Positions 9,036-17,781 of a DNA stretch of 64,000 nt are shown piece after piece; the stretch's first letter is position 1, and the number at the start of each line of letters is the position of its first letter. The notes under the pieces were generated by a model, which was not told where the DNA came from, ran no database searches, and saw only the letters and a list, made by a program, of their open reading frames with translations. The stretch comes from JACQFZ01 sp041485885 (GTDB lineage Bacteria; Pseudomonadota; Gammaproteobacteria; Acidiferrobacterales; Sulfurifustaceae), in NCBI GenBank assembly GCA_041485885.1, contig JBGPKL010000010.1, forward strand, positions 1-64,000, written 5' to 3'. A program made the translations under genes and the position numbers.

Positions 9036-10941
9036 TCAGTTTCGACGCGGAGGATACCCGAGCGTCTTCAGCGCGTCGCCGATTTCGCCGAGGATTGCGG
9101 GATCGTCAATCGTCGGCGGGACGTTGTATTCCTGCCCGTCGGCGATCTTGCGCATCGTGCCGCGCAGAATCTTTCCCGAGCGCGTCTTCGGCAGACGCTT
9201 CACGACCGTGGCCTGCTTGAACGCGGCGACCGGGCCGATTTTGTCGCGCACGAGCTGGATTACTTCGTTCACGATCTGATCGTGCGGCCGGTTCACGCCG
9301 CTCTTCAGCACGATCATGCCGAGCGGCAGCTCGCCCTTCAACGGATCGGCCGCGCCGATGACGGCGCATTCCGCCACATCGGGATGCGAGGCGAGGATCT
9401 CTTCCATCGCGCCCGTCGAAAGCCGGTGGCCGGCGACATTGATGATGTCGTCGATGCGGCTCATGATCCAGACGTAGCCGTCCTCGTCCTTGTAGCCGGC
9501 ATCGCCGGTGAGATAGTAGCCCGGATAAGGATCGAGATAGTATTTTTTGTAGCCCTGATCGTTGTTCCACATCGTCGGCAAGGTTCCGGGCGGCAGCGGT
9601 AACTTGATTACGATGTTGCCGATGGTTCCCGCCCTCACTTCGTTGCTCTGGCTATCGAGTACGCGCACGTCGTACCCGGGCACGGGCTTGGTCGCGGAAC
9701 CGGGCTTTAACCGGAAATTTTTCGATCCCGAGGCAGTTCGCGACAATCGGCCAGCCGGTTTCCGTCTGCCACCAATGATCGATCACCGGCACGTTCAACT
9801 GCTGCTCCGCCCAGTGGAGCGTGTCCGGATCGCAGCGCTCGCCGGCGAGAAACAGCGCGCGGAATTTCGCGCGCGGGTAGCGCTTGACGTACTCGCCCTT
9901 CGGATCGTCGCGCTTGATCGCGCGAAACGCCGTCGGCGCGGTGAAGAGCGTGCACACGCCGTGTTCGGAGATAACGCGCCAGAAAGCGCCCGGGTCGGGC
10001 GTGCCGACCGGTTTGCCTTCGTAGAGCACGCTGGTGCAGCCGTGCAGCAGCGGCGCATACACAATATAGGAATGGCCGACGACCCAGCCGACGTCCGACG
10101 CCGTCCAGAACACTTCACCCGGCGCCAGCCCGAAAATATTTTTCATACTCCATTTGAGCGCGACGGCGTGACCGCCGTTGTCGCGCACGACGCCCTTCGG
10201 TACGCCGGTCGAGCCGGAGGTGTACAGAATGTAGAGCGGATCGGTGGCGGCGACCGGTACGCAGTCGACCGGTTGTGCGGCGGCCATCACGTCGTGCCAA
10301 TCGAGATCGCGCGAGGGGGTGAGCGTCGCCTTCGCTTGCGCGCGCTGCAAAATGATACAGCGCTCCGGTTTGCTCGTAGCCAGCTTCAAGGCTTCATCGA
10401 GTAGCGGTTTGTATTCGATCACGCGTCCCGCTTCGATGCCGCACGAAGCGGAGACGATCAATCGCGGTTGCGCGTCGTCGATGCGCTTCGCCAGCTCGTT
10501 GCCGGCGAAGCCGCCGAACACGACCGAGTGAATCGCGCCGATGCGCGCGCACGCGAGCATCGCGATCGCCGCTTCCGGCACCATCGGCATATAAATGATG
10601 ACGCGGTCGCCCTTAGTGATGCCTTGTTTCGTCAATGCGCCGGCGAAGCGGGCGACTGCATCGCGCAGTTCCCGGAAGGTGTAGCGTTTTACCGTGTCGG
10701 TGACCGGACTGTCGTAAATCAGCGCGACTTGATCAGCGCGGCCGGATTCGACGTGCCGATCGAGCGCGTTGTAACACGTGTTCAGGACGCCGCCGGTGAA
10801 CCAGCGGTAGAAAGGCTTGCGCGAGTCGTCGAGCACGCGGTCCCACTTGCGCTCCCAGTGAATGTCTTGCGCGGCGTCGGCCCAGAAGCCGTTTGGATCC
10901 TCAAGCGAGCGCAAATAAAGTTTCTGGTAGTCGTGTCCCAT
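9036..10941 (-). pseudogene. prpE: Propionyl-CoA synthetase, broken by a +1 frameshift
   Basis: Activates propionate to propionyl-CoA. The reading frame switches at about 9706-9708, where the coding strand has TTAAAGCCC; removing one A restores VKPGSATKPVPGYDVRVLD. The N-terminal part (to about residue 410) has the AMP-binding text ILYTSGSTGVPKGVVRD and DHWWQTETGWPI. The C-terminal part has YLTGDAGY and LPKTRSGKILRGTMRKI with the catalytic Lys. Repaired length would be about 634 residues, normal for PrpE. The ATG at 10941 has GGGAG 7 nt upstream; another ATG lies at 10947. Everything else is intact, so a single-base sequencing error or a very recent mutation is likely. Confidence 0.85.
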
Positions 10942-10963
10942 CGTCATTCTCCCGCGCCGGTAG

Positions 10964-11917
10964 TCACTGCACATCGCGATCGAGCCAGACGCCGATGCCT
11001 TGCGCGTTCAGCTCGTAGTCGCCGTGCAACACGGTTTCAATCTGCGCGTCGCTCAAGCGACAGCCGTGCGCGCGCAGGCGTGGCAGCAGCATCCGGCGTT
11101 GACCCTCGATGAGCAACGCATGGCGCTCGGCGCCCGCGCCTTTCACCGAGCGGCCTAGTTCGGCAAAAGCATCTATTAAAGTGTGCATATCCGCCGCGAG
11201 CCGCGCAATCTCCGTTACCCGCCCGAAGTGCGTGAGCAACATCTGCCGCGGCTGGTACGTGAGCAGCCGATCGATGGAGGCGTGGAGCCTATCCGGTTCG
11301 AACTGCACCGGTGTCGTCGTCGGAAGGACGAAGGCGCCGCGCTCGGTGTCGAACTCGCGGTAGGAGATGCCGAACGTGTCGCCGCTGAAGATGGAGCCCG
11401 AGCGTTGGTCCACCACGCAGAAATGATGGCGCGCGTGACCCGGCGTGTCGAGGAACAACAGCTCGCGTCCGTTCATCTGCAACGTGAAATGGTCCGGCGC
11501 CTCGATTACCCGTTCGGCGGGTACCGGTCGCAGCGTACCGAAACTTTTCATCGCGCGTTCCGCTCCGTAGACGTCGAGCACGCCCGCCATCAACTTGCTC
11601 GGATCGATCATGTGCCGCGCTCCGCGCGGATGCACGATCAGCTTCGCGTTGCGGAACTGGTGCATCATTTCGCCGGCGCCGCCCGCGTGATCGAGATGAA
11701 CGTGCGTCGGTATCACGTACGCGACTTGTTCCGGCGAGAGATGCTTCGCGCGAAGCGCCGCGAGCGCGTTCGTGACCGAGTGATTGGTTCCGGTGTCGAT
11801 AAAAGCCGCCGCGCTTTCTTCGACGAGGAGATAAAACGCGGCGAGACCGGCGCGGTGATATCCGGAATCGATGCAACTGATCCCGTCGCCGAGGTCCTGA
11901 TGGATAACCGCGTTCAT
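10964..11917 (-). CDS. Metallo-beta-lactamase-fold hydrolase
   Basis: A 317-residue protein with the zinc-binding motif THVHLDHAGG (His72, His74, Asp76, His77), LIVHPRGARHM after it, DTPGHARHHFCV (third His) and IFSGDTFG (bridging Asp). These indicate a di-metal hydrolase of the glyoxalase II-like group; the substrate cannot be read from sequence. It ends 22 bp before prpE on the same strand and so may be co-transcribed with the propionate genes, where a thioester (acyl-CoA) hydrolase role would make sense, but this is inference. It is divergent from the darA-like operon across 310 bp. Confidence 0.88.
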   Translation of the reverse strand: MNAVIHQDLGDGISCIDSGYHRAGLAAFYLLVEESAAAFIDTGTNHSVTNALAALRAKHLSPEQVAYVIPTHVHLDHAGGAGEMMHQFRNAKLIVHPRGARHMIDPSKLMAGVLDVYGAERAMKSFGTLRPVPAERVIEAPDHFTLQMNGRELLFLDTPGHARHHFCVVDQRSGSIFSGDTFGISYREFDTERGAFVLPTTTPVQFEPDRLHASIDRLLTYQPRQMLLTHFGRVTEIARLAADMHTLIDAFAELGRSVKGAGAERHALLIEGQRRMLLPRLRAHGCRLSDAQIETVLHGDYELNAQGIGVWLDRDVQ

Positions 11918-12096
11918 TTCATTTGAGCAGTGCCCGCGCGCGGGAGGGCGAGCGGCATAGGTGTAAAGGTTCGCGATATTGACGCATGGGAGAGCAAGCG
12001 TCGAGTAGCCTCGAGCAGCTCATATCGGGAGCGACGCGGCTCGACGTACGTCGCGTTCGCCGCCGGAAAGCGTATTGATGGCAGCCGCCTTAATAA

Positions 12097-12111
12097 CCGC
12101 ATAAAATGCGG
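12097..12111. promoter_or_regulatory. Palindrome CCGCAT-AAA-ATGCGG in the MBL/darA divergent region
   Basis: The 310-bp gap 11918-12227 holds no gene. At 12097-12111 is a perfect palindrome with a TAAAAT core that could also be a -10 box for the rightward operon. The same 13-mer CGCATAAAATGCG occurs at 19965-19977 before mlaF. An ACGTACGTCG motif lies 54 bp upstream here (12044) and 44 bp upstream there (19921). No good -35 box is spaced correctly: TTGATG at 12075 is 21 bp from TAAAAT. Operator or promoter function is inferred. Confidence 0.4.
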
Positions 12112-12227
12112 CACATTGGCCGAAGTCGATCCATCGGAAGCTTCGTGCATACGGAGTGCTGGCCCGGACACCGGTTCACAGGCATGCCCAATCGAGTCTC
12201 GGTACCTATGGCAATACGAGCGGCGGC

Positions 12228-13172
12228 ATGAAACGGGTGCTCGTCGTTTACTACTCGCAAACCGGCCAACTGGGTGCCGTCGTCCGCAGTCTCGCCGCTC
12301 CGCTCGCCAGTAGCCGCGACGTCGAGCTGCGGGTGATCGAGTTGCGTCCACAAGCGCCGCACCCGTTTCCGTGGCCGCTTTCCCGTTTCTTCGACGCGTT
12401 TCCGGAATGCATATACCTCGATCCGCCGCCCATCGAGCCGCTCGAGGTCGGACCCAACGAGCAGTTCGACCTCGTGATCCTCGCGTATCAGGTGTGGTTC
12501 CTGTCGCCGTCGCTGCCGATTACCGCCTTTCTTAAGAGCGACGCCGCGCGTCGCCTGCTCGCCGGGAAACCGGTCGTGACGCTCATCGCGTGCCGCAACA
12601 TGTGGTTGATGGCGCAGGAGCAAATGAAAAATCTGTTGAGCGCCATCGGCGCGCGATTGATCGACAACATCGTGTTGACCGACCGCGGCGGTCTCTCGAC
12701 CTTCATCACGACTCCGCGCTGGCTGCTGACCGGGCGCCGGAGCGGATTCTGGGGAATGCCGCCTGCCGGGGTTACCGAGGGCGACATCGCCGCGAGCGCT
12801 CGCTTCGGCCGTGCACTGGCGGCGGCGCTCGCGCGCAACGAAGAGCGCAGCGGCAAGCCGTTGCTCACCGGTCTGAAAGCGGTCGAAGTCGACGTGCGTT
12901 TGATCGCATCCGAACGCCTCGGCTACCGCAGTTTTCGCGTGTGGGCGCGGTTGCTGCGCGCCGTCGGAAAACCCGGCTCCGCGCGCCGCCGGCCGGTGCT
13001 CGCGATCTACGTGATATTTCTCGTCTGTGTCATTTTGATCGTTGTGCCGATCACGGTGCTGCTCAAAGCGTTGCTGCGTCCGTTACTGGCGCCCCAGTTA
13101 CAAAGGCAGAAGGCGTACTTCGAACAGCCGTCCGGTTCGTCGGCGCAACGCATGAACGTATTTCATGGCTGA
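12228..13172 (+). CDS. DarA-like flavodoxin-fold protein of dialkylresorcinol synthesis
   Basis: A 314-residue protein that opens with MKRVLVVYYSQTGQ, the flavodoxin-type phosphate loop for FMN. It continues with LVILAYQVWFLSPSLP and an extended C-terminal region, with one hydrophobic helix at about 264-288. This layout matches the family annotated as DarA, which works with the ketosynthase DarB in making 2,5-dialkylresorcinols; DarA is thought to aromatise the cyclohexanedione intermediate. The longer frame starts at 12156, but the flavodoxin motif must sit at the N-terminus, so ATG 12228 is chosen. The end overlaps the next gene by 8 bp. The family is likely; the chemistry here is inferred. 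Confidence 0.75.
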   Translation: MKRVLVVYYSQTGQLGAVVRSLAAPLASSRDVELRVIELRPQAPHPFPWPLSRFFDAFPECIYLDPPPIEPLEVGPNEQFDLVILAYQVWFLSPSLPITAFLKSDAARRLLAGKPVVTLIACRNMWLMAQEQMKNLLSAIGARLIDNIVLTDRGGLSTFITTPRWLLTGRRSGFWGMPPAGVTEGDIAASARFGRALAAALARNEERSGKPLLTGLKAVEVDVRLIASERLGYRSFRVWARLLRAVGKPGSARRRPVLAIYVIFLVCVILIVVPITVLLKALLRPLLAPQLQRQKAYFEQPSGSSAQRMNVFHG

Positions 13173-14316
13173 GCGCGCCGCCTACATCACCGCGACCGCC
13201 GCGTTCTTGCCGGGACCGCCGATCGAGAACGACGACATCGAGCGCGTGCTTGGCATGGTGGCGGGCCGGCCGTCACGCGCGCGCCGGAGGATTTTGCGTA
13301 CCAACGGAATTCGCCGGCGTCACTATGTGTTGGACGGCGCGACCGGCAAGTGGCGCTATAACAACGCGCAACTCACCGCCGCGGCGGTGCGCGGTCTTGT
13401 GCGCGCGGGTTTTGCGTTGGACGAAATGGAATGCCTGGTGTGCGGCACGTCCACGCCCGATCAGTTTATGCCGAGCCACGCGGTGATGGTGCATGGCGAG
13501 CTTGGCAACCGGTGTTGCGAGGTCGTCGCCACGGCGGGTATCTGCGTGTCGGGATTCAGCGCGCTCAAATACGCCTACCTTGCCGTGCTGGCGGGTCAGG
13601 CGCGCAATGCCGTGGCGACCGGCTCCGAGGTGGCGTCGCCGTCGCTGCATGCGAGTCATTTTCAACCCGAAGTGGAAGAGCAGCTGGCTCGGCTCGAGGA
13701 GCGCCCGGAAATTTCGTTCGATAAAGATTTTTTGCGCTGGATGTTGTCGGATGGGGCCGGCGCCATGTTGTTGCAAGATCGGCCGCGGGCCGACGGCGTG
13801 TCGCTGCGCATCGAATGGATCGACATGTTTTCGTACGCGCACGAGCTGCCAGCGTGTATGTACGCGGGCGGCGACAAGGACGCACAGCAGCGACTGCGCG
13901 GTTGGCGCGAGCACGAACCGCGCGAGTGGCTCGCGTCTTCACTGCTCGCGGTCAAACAGGATGTGAGGTTGCTCAACGATAAGATCGCCGCTTATACGCT
14001 GATAAAACCGCTGCGGCAGGTAATGGCCAAGCGCGGCGTGCGCGCGGATCACGTCAATCACTTTCTCCCGCACATGTCGTCGGAATATTTTCGCCAGCCG
14101 CTCATCGACGCGCTCGCGACGGTGGAGTGCCCCATTCCCGTCGAGCGCTGGTTCACTAATTTGAGTGAGCGCGGCAACACCGGATCGGCGGCACCTTACA
14201 TCATGCTCGACGAGCTGTACGGCAGTGGGCGGTTGCGCGCCGGCGAGCGCGTCTTTATGTTCGTGCCGGAGAGCGGCCGCTTCTCGAGTGCCTTCGCTTT
14301 GCTGACGGTGGTCTGA
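13165..14316 (+). CDS. Beta-ketoacyl-ACP synthase III-type condensing enzyme (DarB-like)
   Basis: A 383-residue thiolase-fold ketosynthase of the FabH/DarB type. The active-site Cys127 is in ATAGICVSGFSALKYA, the His is in NHFLPHMSSEY (His303) and the Asn in ERGNTGSAAPY (Asn338), giving the Cys-His-Asn triad. DarB enzymes join two fatty-acyl-derived units head to head and cyclise them to 1,3-cyclohexanediones, the precursors of dialkylresorcinols. Its translation is coupled to the darA-like gene by an 8-bp overlap. Plain FabH proteins are shorter (about 320 residues), and the pairing with a DarA-like gene favours the resorcinol route. Confidence 0.82.
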   Translation: MAERAAYITATAAFLPGPPIENDDIERVLGMVAGRPSRARRRILRTNGIRRRHYVLDGATGKWRYNNAQLTAAAVRGLVRAGFALDEMECLVCGTSTPDQFMPSHAVMVHGELGNRCCEVVATAGICVSGFSALKYAYLAVLAGQARNAVATGSEVASPSLHASHFQPEVEEQLARLEERPEISFDKDFLRWMLSDGAGAMLLQDRPRADGVSLRIEWIDMFSYAHELPACMYAGGDKDAQQRLRGWREHEPREWLASSLLAVKQDVRLLNDKIAAYTLIKPLRQVMAKRGVRADHVNHFLPHMSSEYFRQPLIDALATVECPIPVERWFTNLSERGNTGSAAPYIMLDELYGSGRLRAGERVFMFVPESGRFSSAFALLTVV

Positions 14317-14321
14317 CGCGT

Positions 14322-14717
14322 ATGCGCGCGGACGAAGTCCCGCAGGACGGTAACGCTGCCCTCGGCGGTCATCGCAAAGCCGTCTACGCTGTCGGTCCAG
14401 ATGGACGTTACACCGTGGTGCCATCGACCGGCTGGGAAGCGGAGGAGACCGTCACCTTGCAAGCGGTCGAAGCGTTTCGCCGTCTTGCCGATGACGCGCG
14501 GCGACGCGCGCTCGAAGGCCGCGCGTCGCCGCTCGAGGTTCATATGTATCGGAGTCGTATGGACCTCGCGCTGCTCGCGCAGACGACGGGGCTGTGGCGT
14601 TGGCGCATTCGGCGGCATTTGCACCCGGCGGCGTTCGCGCGGTTAAACGCGAAGCTGCTGGCGCGCTACGCCGATGCGCTCGGTGTTTCCGTCGACGAGC
14701 TGCGACGCTTGCCATGA
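14322..14717 (+). CDS. Small protein with a C-terminal Cro/C1-like helix-turn-helix
   Basis: A 131-residue protein I do not recognise as a named family. The first 50 residues contain AVYAVGPDGRYTVVPSTGWEAEE, then an arginine-rich helix. Residues about 80-131 read like a divergent Cro/C1 HTH: LALLAQTTGLWRWRIRRHL, then LLARYADALGVSVDELRRLP. It follows the ketosynthase by 5 bp and overlaps the BtrH-like gene by the ATGA quartet, so it is made with the pathway enzymes. A regulator is the simplest reading, but the recognition helix is unusual (Trp-Arg-Trp), and a structural or adaptor role is possible. Confidence 0.6.
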   Translation: MRADEVPQDGNAALGGHRKAVYAVGPDGRYTVVPSTGWEAEETVTLQAVEAFRRLADDARRRALEGRASPLEVHMYRSRMDLALLAQTTGLWRWRIRRHLHPAAFARLNAKLLARYADALGVSVDELRRLP

Positions 14718-15709
14718 TCGTGCCGTTCAAGCATCAGCACGCGGCGCATTGCGAGTCGGGCGCGGTGTCATCGCTGCTGCGGCATCACGGCGTCGATATT
14801 TCCGAAGCGATGGCGTTCGGGCTGACGAGCGCGCTCGCGTTCGCTTATCTGCCGTTCATTAAAATTTCCGGCCTGCCCCTGATTTCCTACCGCATGCCGC
14901 CGAAGGCGATTCTGAAGGGCGTGCGCCGCCGCCTCGGGGTGCGCATGCGCTACGAAACGTTCCGCAATCCCGCCGCCGGGACGGCGCGGCTGGATGAGCT
15001 GCTCGCGCAAGGCCAGCCCGTCGGCCTGCAGACTTCGGTGTACTGGCTGCCGTATTTCCCGCCCGACATGCGGTTTCATTTCAACGCGCACAATCTCATC
15101 GTGTACGGCAAGGAGGGCGATGAATATTTGATCAGCGATCCGGTCGGCGAGACACCGGTGCGCGCGCCGGCCGCGGATCTGCAGAAGGCGCGTTTCGCGC
15201 GCGGCGTGCTGGCGCCGCACGGACTGCTCTACTATCCCACGCACATTCGCCCGCCGAAGGACTTGCGCCCGGCGATCGTCGCGGCGATCCGTCGCACCGC
15301 GCGCGTGATGCTGCACACGCCGCTGCCCTTGATCGGCATCCGCGGCATGCGCATGCTCGCGCGGCGCATCGGCGCGCTCCCCCAAGCGCGTGATCCGGAG
15401 CACACCGCGCTCTTCGTCGGCCACGTCGTGCGCATGCAAGAAGAGATTGGAACCGGCGGCGGCGGTTTTCGCTTCCTCTACGCGTCGTTTCTGCAGGAGG
15501 CGGCGCAACGAGCGAACGATCAAACGCTTGCCGACGCTGCGAACGACATGACCGCGGCAGGCGATCATTGGCGCGAATTCGCGCTGAGCGCCGCGCGCAT
15601 GTGCAAAGGGCGGCTCGCGATGGATTGCGCGCAGTTGAAGCAAATGGTGTTACAGGGCGCCGAGCGCGAGCGCGTGCTGTTCCAGCGACTCGCGAAAGTC
15701 AGCGCGTGA
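14714..15709 (+). CDS. BtrH N-terminal domain protein (putative ACP-dependent acyltransferase)
   Basis: A 331-residue protein beginning MIVPFKHQHAAHCESGA, the conserved start of the BtrH_N domain, with a probable nucleophile Cys13. Later text FHFNAHNLIVYGKEGDEYLISDP (near 120-140) supplies the His and Asp expected of a papain-like triad. A C-terminal helical region at about 175-325 fits DUF4872-type extensions. BtrH in butirosin synthesis moves an acyl chain from an acyl carrier protein to an amine acceptor; here it may act on the ACP product encoded in the opposite operon. ATG 14714 overlaps the previous stop. Its last 11 bp overlap the end of the convergent chain-length-factor gene. Confidence 0.78.
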   Translation: MIVPFKHQHAAHCESGAVSSLLRHHGVDISEAMAFGLTSALAFAYLPFIKISGLPLISYRMPPKAILKGVRRRLGVRMRYETFRNPAAGTARLDELLAQGQPVGLQTSVYWLPYFPPDMRFHFNAHNLIVYGKEGDEYLISDPVGETPVRAPAADLQKARFARGVLAPHGLLYYPTHIRPPKDLRPAIVAAIRRTARVMLHTPLPLIGIRGMRMLARRIGALPQARDPEHTALFVGHVVRMQEEIGTGGGGFRFLYASFLQEAAQRANDQTLADAANDMTAAGDHWREFALSAARMCKGRLAMDCAQLKQMVLQGAERERVLFQRLAKVSA

Positions 15710-16436
15710 GCGCGAGCAGCAGGTAGCGATTGCGCTCCACCGCGCGTACTCGCCGATAGTCCCGGCCCGTGCGCCAGCCTTCCGCAAGCACACGGCGCGC
15801 CATATCGAGTTCACCGCTCGCTTCGGTCCGCTCGAACGCGCGCGCCGTTTCCTCGTCCAGATCGAGCACGCCGTCGCGCGTGCCGATCAGTGCGCGGGTG
15901 TGGGCGGCGTCATACTCACCGAGCGTCGCCATGCGCGTGCCGCGCGCGTGCGGTCGTCGATCGAGGCACCACCAATGGCTGATGTCATCCGTCGCGCCGT
16001 CGGTTTCTTCCACCCAACCGACCAAGGCCGTCGCCGCCTCTTCTTGTTGAAACAGCGCCGCCGCGTAGAGCAGCGCGCGCTCGAACGGCGCGCGGCCGCT
16101 CGACAGGCACAGCGCGGGACCGTTCAATGTGAGGTGACGCGCGATGACCTGGCACGCGCCGCCGCTCTGGCTCGCGACGAAAGCGAACGGCATCGGCGCG
16201 GTGCGTTCGATCGCGACGGTGCGCGCCAATTCCTCGGCCTGGCGTCGATTGCCGCGGTGCGACGCCAGCACGACCGCGGTATCCGCCGGCAACGTTGTCG
16301 CAGATGCACACTGCGCGGCGCCGAGCAGCGCGAGCTCGGCGAAGTGTCCGGCCCGGCGCGGCGGCGTGCCGATCGCTTGGACCAACGCGGCGCGCGATTC
16401 GCGTCCTTGCCAGTGTGTAATCGCGGCGATCTTCAT
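15699..16436 (-). CDS. Beta-ketoacyl synthase chain-length factor
   Basis: A 245-residue protein, about the N-terminal half of a ketosynthase, of the class annotated as beta-ketoacyl synthase chain length factor (Ketoacyl-synt_2). Visible text includes MKIAAITHWQGRESR, FAELALLGAAQC, VVLASHRGNRRQAEEL and FVASQSGGACQVIARHLT. Such proteins partner a full ketosynthase and set acyl length, as in aryl polyene and flexirubin clusters. A longer overlapping frame to 17330 is a shadow; the ATG at 16436 overlaps the ketosynthase stop by the ATGA quartet, showing translational coupling. Confidence 0.78.
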   Translation of the reverse strand: MKIAAITHWQGRESRAALVQAIGTPPRRAGHFAELALLGAAQCASATTLPADTAVVLASHRGNRRQAEELARTVAIERTAPMPFAFVASQSGGACQVIARHLTLNGPALCLSSGRAPFERALLYAAALFQQEEAATALVGWVEETDGATDDISHWWCLDRRPHARGTRMATLGEYDAAHTRALIGTRDGVLDLDEETARAFERTEASGELDMARRVLAEGWRTGRDYRRVRAVERNRYLLLALTR

Positions 16437-17521
16437 GGCGCGGCGGTGTCGAGCACGATCGCCGCTTGGCCGCCGCCGAAGCCGACGGTGTTGAGCAACG
16501 CGTAGCGCGGGACGTCGAACGAATGGCGGTCCATCGGCCGAAGCGGCAAAGCCGGATCGGGCGTGTCGCAGCCCGCCGCCGCGGGCGTGAAACCGGCGCG
16601 CCAACAACCGACCAATAGTGCGAGTTCGGCGCAACCGCTCGCGCCGAGTAGATGGCCGACGTAACCCTTGAGCGAAGTAACCGCGGGTACGTTGTCGAAC
16701 AATTGCGCAAGCGCAAGCGCTTCGACTGCATCGTTGGCGCGGCTGCCCGCGGCCTGTGCCTTGATCAACCCGATGTCTCGTGTCGTGACGCCGGCGCGCT
16801 CCAGCGCGCGACGCATCAGCGTCGTCATCGCCGCACCGCTCGCGTCGGCGCCGGTGGGACTCGAGGTGTCGATCGAGTTCGCACCACCGAGGAGCCGCGG
16901 CGCGGGTGCGGACGACTCGGCGGTCAACACAATCGCCGCCGCCGCTTCGCCGAGCACCATGCCATCGCGCGCGACGTCGAACGGACGGGCGGATGTGCCG
17001 AGCAACTGCATCGCTTGAAACCCGGCGGCGGTAACGAGGTTGGCGAACTCGATACCGAGCACCAGCGCGGCGCGGCAAGCGCCCGCGCGAACGAGCGTGT
17101 GCGCCATAAGCAGCGCGTGCGCCGAAGACGTGCAGGCGGTGTTGACGGTGTAGTCGCAACCTTCGATGGCGAGCGCCGCCTTCACCCGGCGGGCGATGGT
17201 GCTCATGTCGCCGACGACGCGCGCGGACGCATCGCGCTCCGCCTCGGCGATTTGCAGCGACGACGATCCGACGATCAGCGCGATGTCCTTCACGTCGCCG
17301 AGATCGGCGTCGGAAAGCGCGGCGCGGCACGTGCGTACGAGAATTTCGGTCGCATCGCCGACCGGCATGGCGAAGTAGGGGATGGTGCGATCGCCGTCGA
17401 TGCTCGGGATAACGCAGGCGCCGTGATCGATCGTGCCCGCGCGTACCGCTTCGACCGCCTGCGCGAGATCCGCACCGCGCGCGCTGACAAGCGCCGCGCC
17501 GGCGACGTAGATCGACGTCAT
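16433..17521 (-). CDS. FabF-type beta-ketoacyl-ACP synthase with a His-to-Gln change
   Basis: A 362-residue condensing enzyme. The nucleophile Cys130 is in NTACTSSAHALL and the last active-site His290 is in LKGYVGHLLGASGCAEL, as in FabF. The other catalytic His, expected in a GTGT-ND motif, is replaced: the text is IKAQAAGSRANDAVEA with Gln256. This may be normal for the sub-family found in aryl polyene/resorcinol loci or may alter decarboxylation; I cannot decide from one sequence. It ends in GFGGGQAAIVL, typical of the fold. It overlaps the ACP gene and the chain-length-factor gene by 4 bp each, so the three are co-translated. Confidence 0.85.
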   Translation of the reverse strand: MTSIYVAGAALVSARGADLAQAVEAVRAGTIDHGACVIPSIDGDRTIPYFAMPVGDATEILVRTCRAALSDADLGDVKDIALIVGSSSLQIAEAERDASARVVGDMSTIARRVKAALAIEGCDYTVNTACTSSAHALLMAHTLVRAGACRAALVLGIEFANLVTAAGFQAMQLLGTSARPFDVARDGMVLGEAAAAIVLTAESSAPAPRLLGGANSIDTSSPTGADASGAAMTTLMRRALERAGVTTRDIGLIKAQAAGSRANDAVEALALAQLFDNVPAVTSLKGYVGHLLGASGCAELALLVGCWRAGFTPAAAGCDTPDPALPLRPMDRHSFDVPRYALLNTVGFGGGQAAIVLDTAAP

Positions 17522-17781
17522 TGCGCTTCCAGGTACGCCGCGAGATTGGCGACGCTCGCCATCACGCGCCGCGTTTCCTTGCTGTCGACCAGCCGCACGC
17601 CGAAGCGCTTCTGCAGCGCCATCGCGAGCTGCAGCGCGTCGAGCGAGTCGAGCTGCAACGGCGCGGTCGGACCGTAGAGCACGTCGTCGTCGCCGATCGC
17701 CTCGGGCGGAATGTCCTTCTGGCATTCCGCCACGATCAGGCGTTTGATTTCGAGGATCAGCTGCGGGCGCGTTAAGTTCAT
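17518..17781 (-). CDS. Acyl carrier protein
   Basis: An 87-residue acidic protein with the phosphopantetheine attachment motif LDSLDALQLA (Ser46) and the helical pattern of an ACP. The LDSL motif matches dedicated ACPs of secondary-lipid loci. It is probably the carrier used by the adjacent ketosynthase/chain-length-factor pair and possibly the DarB-like enzyme. A much longer frame to 18369 runs through the permease gene in another frame and is rejected. ATG 17781 shares one base with the permease stop, and its stop overlaps the ketosynthase start. Confidence 0.9.
   Translation of the reverse strand: MNLTRPQLILEIKRLIVAECQKDIPPEAIGDDDVLYGPTAPLQLDSLDALQLAMALQKRFGVRLVDSKETRRVMASVANLAAYLEAQ

Noticed and set aside
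15699..17330. 543-codon open frame covering the chain-length factor and part of the ketosynthase
   Set aside because: The family start of the chain-length factor is ATG 16436; upstream text is a shadow of the ketosynthase gene.
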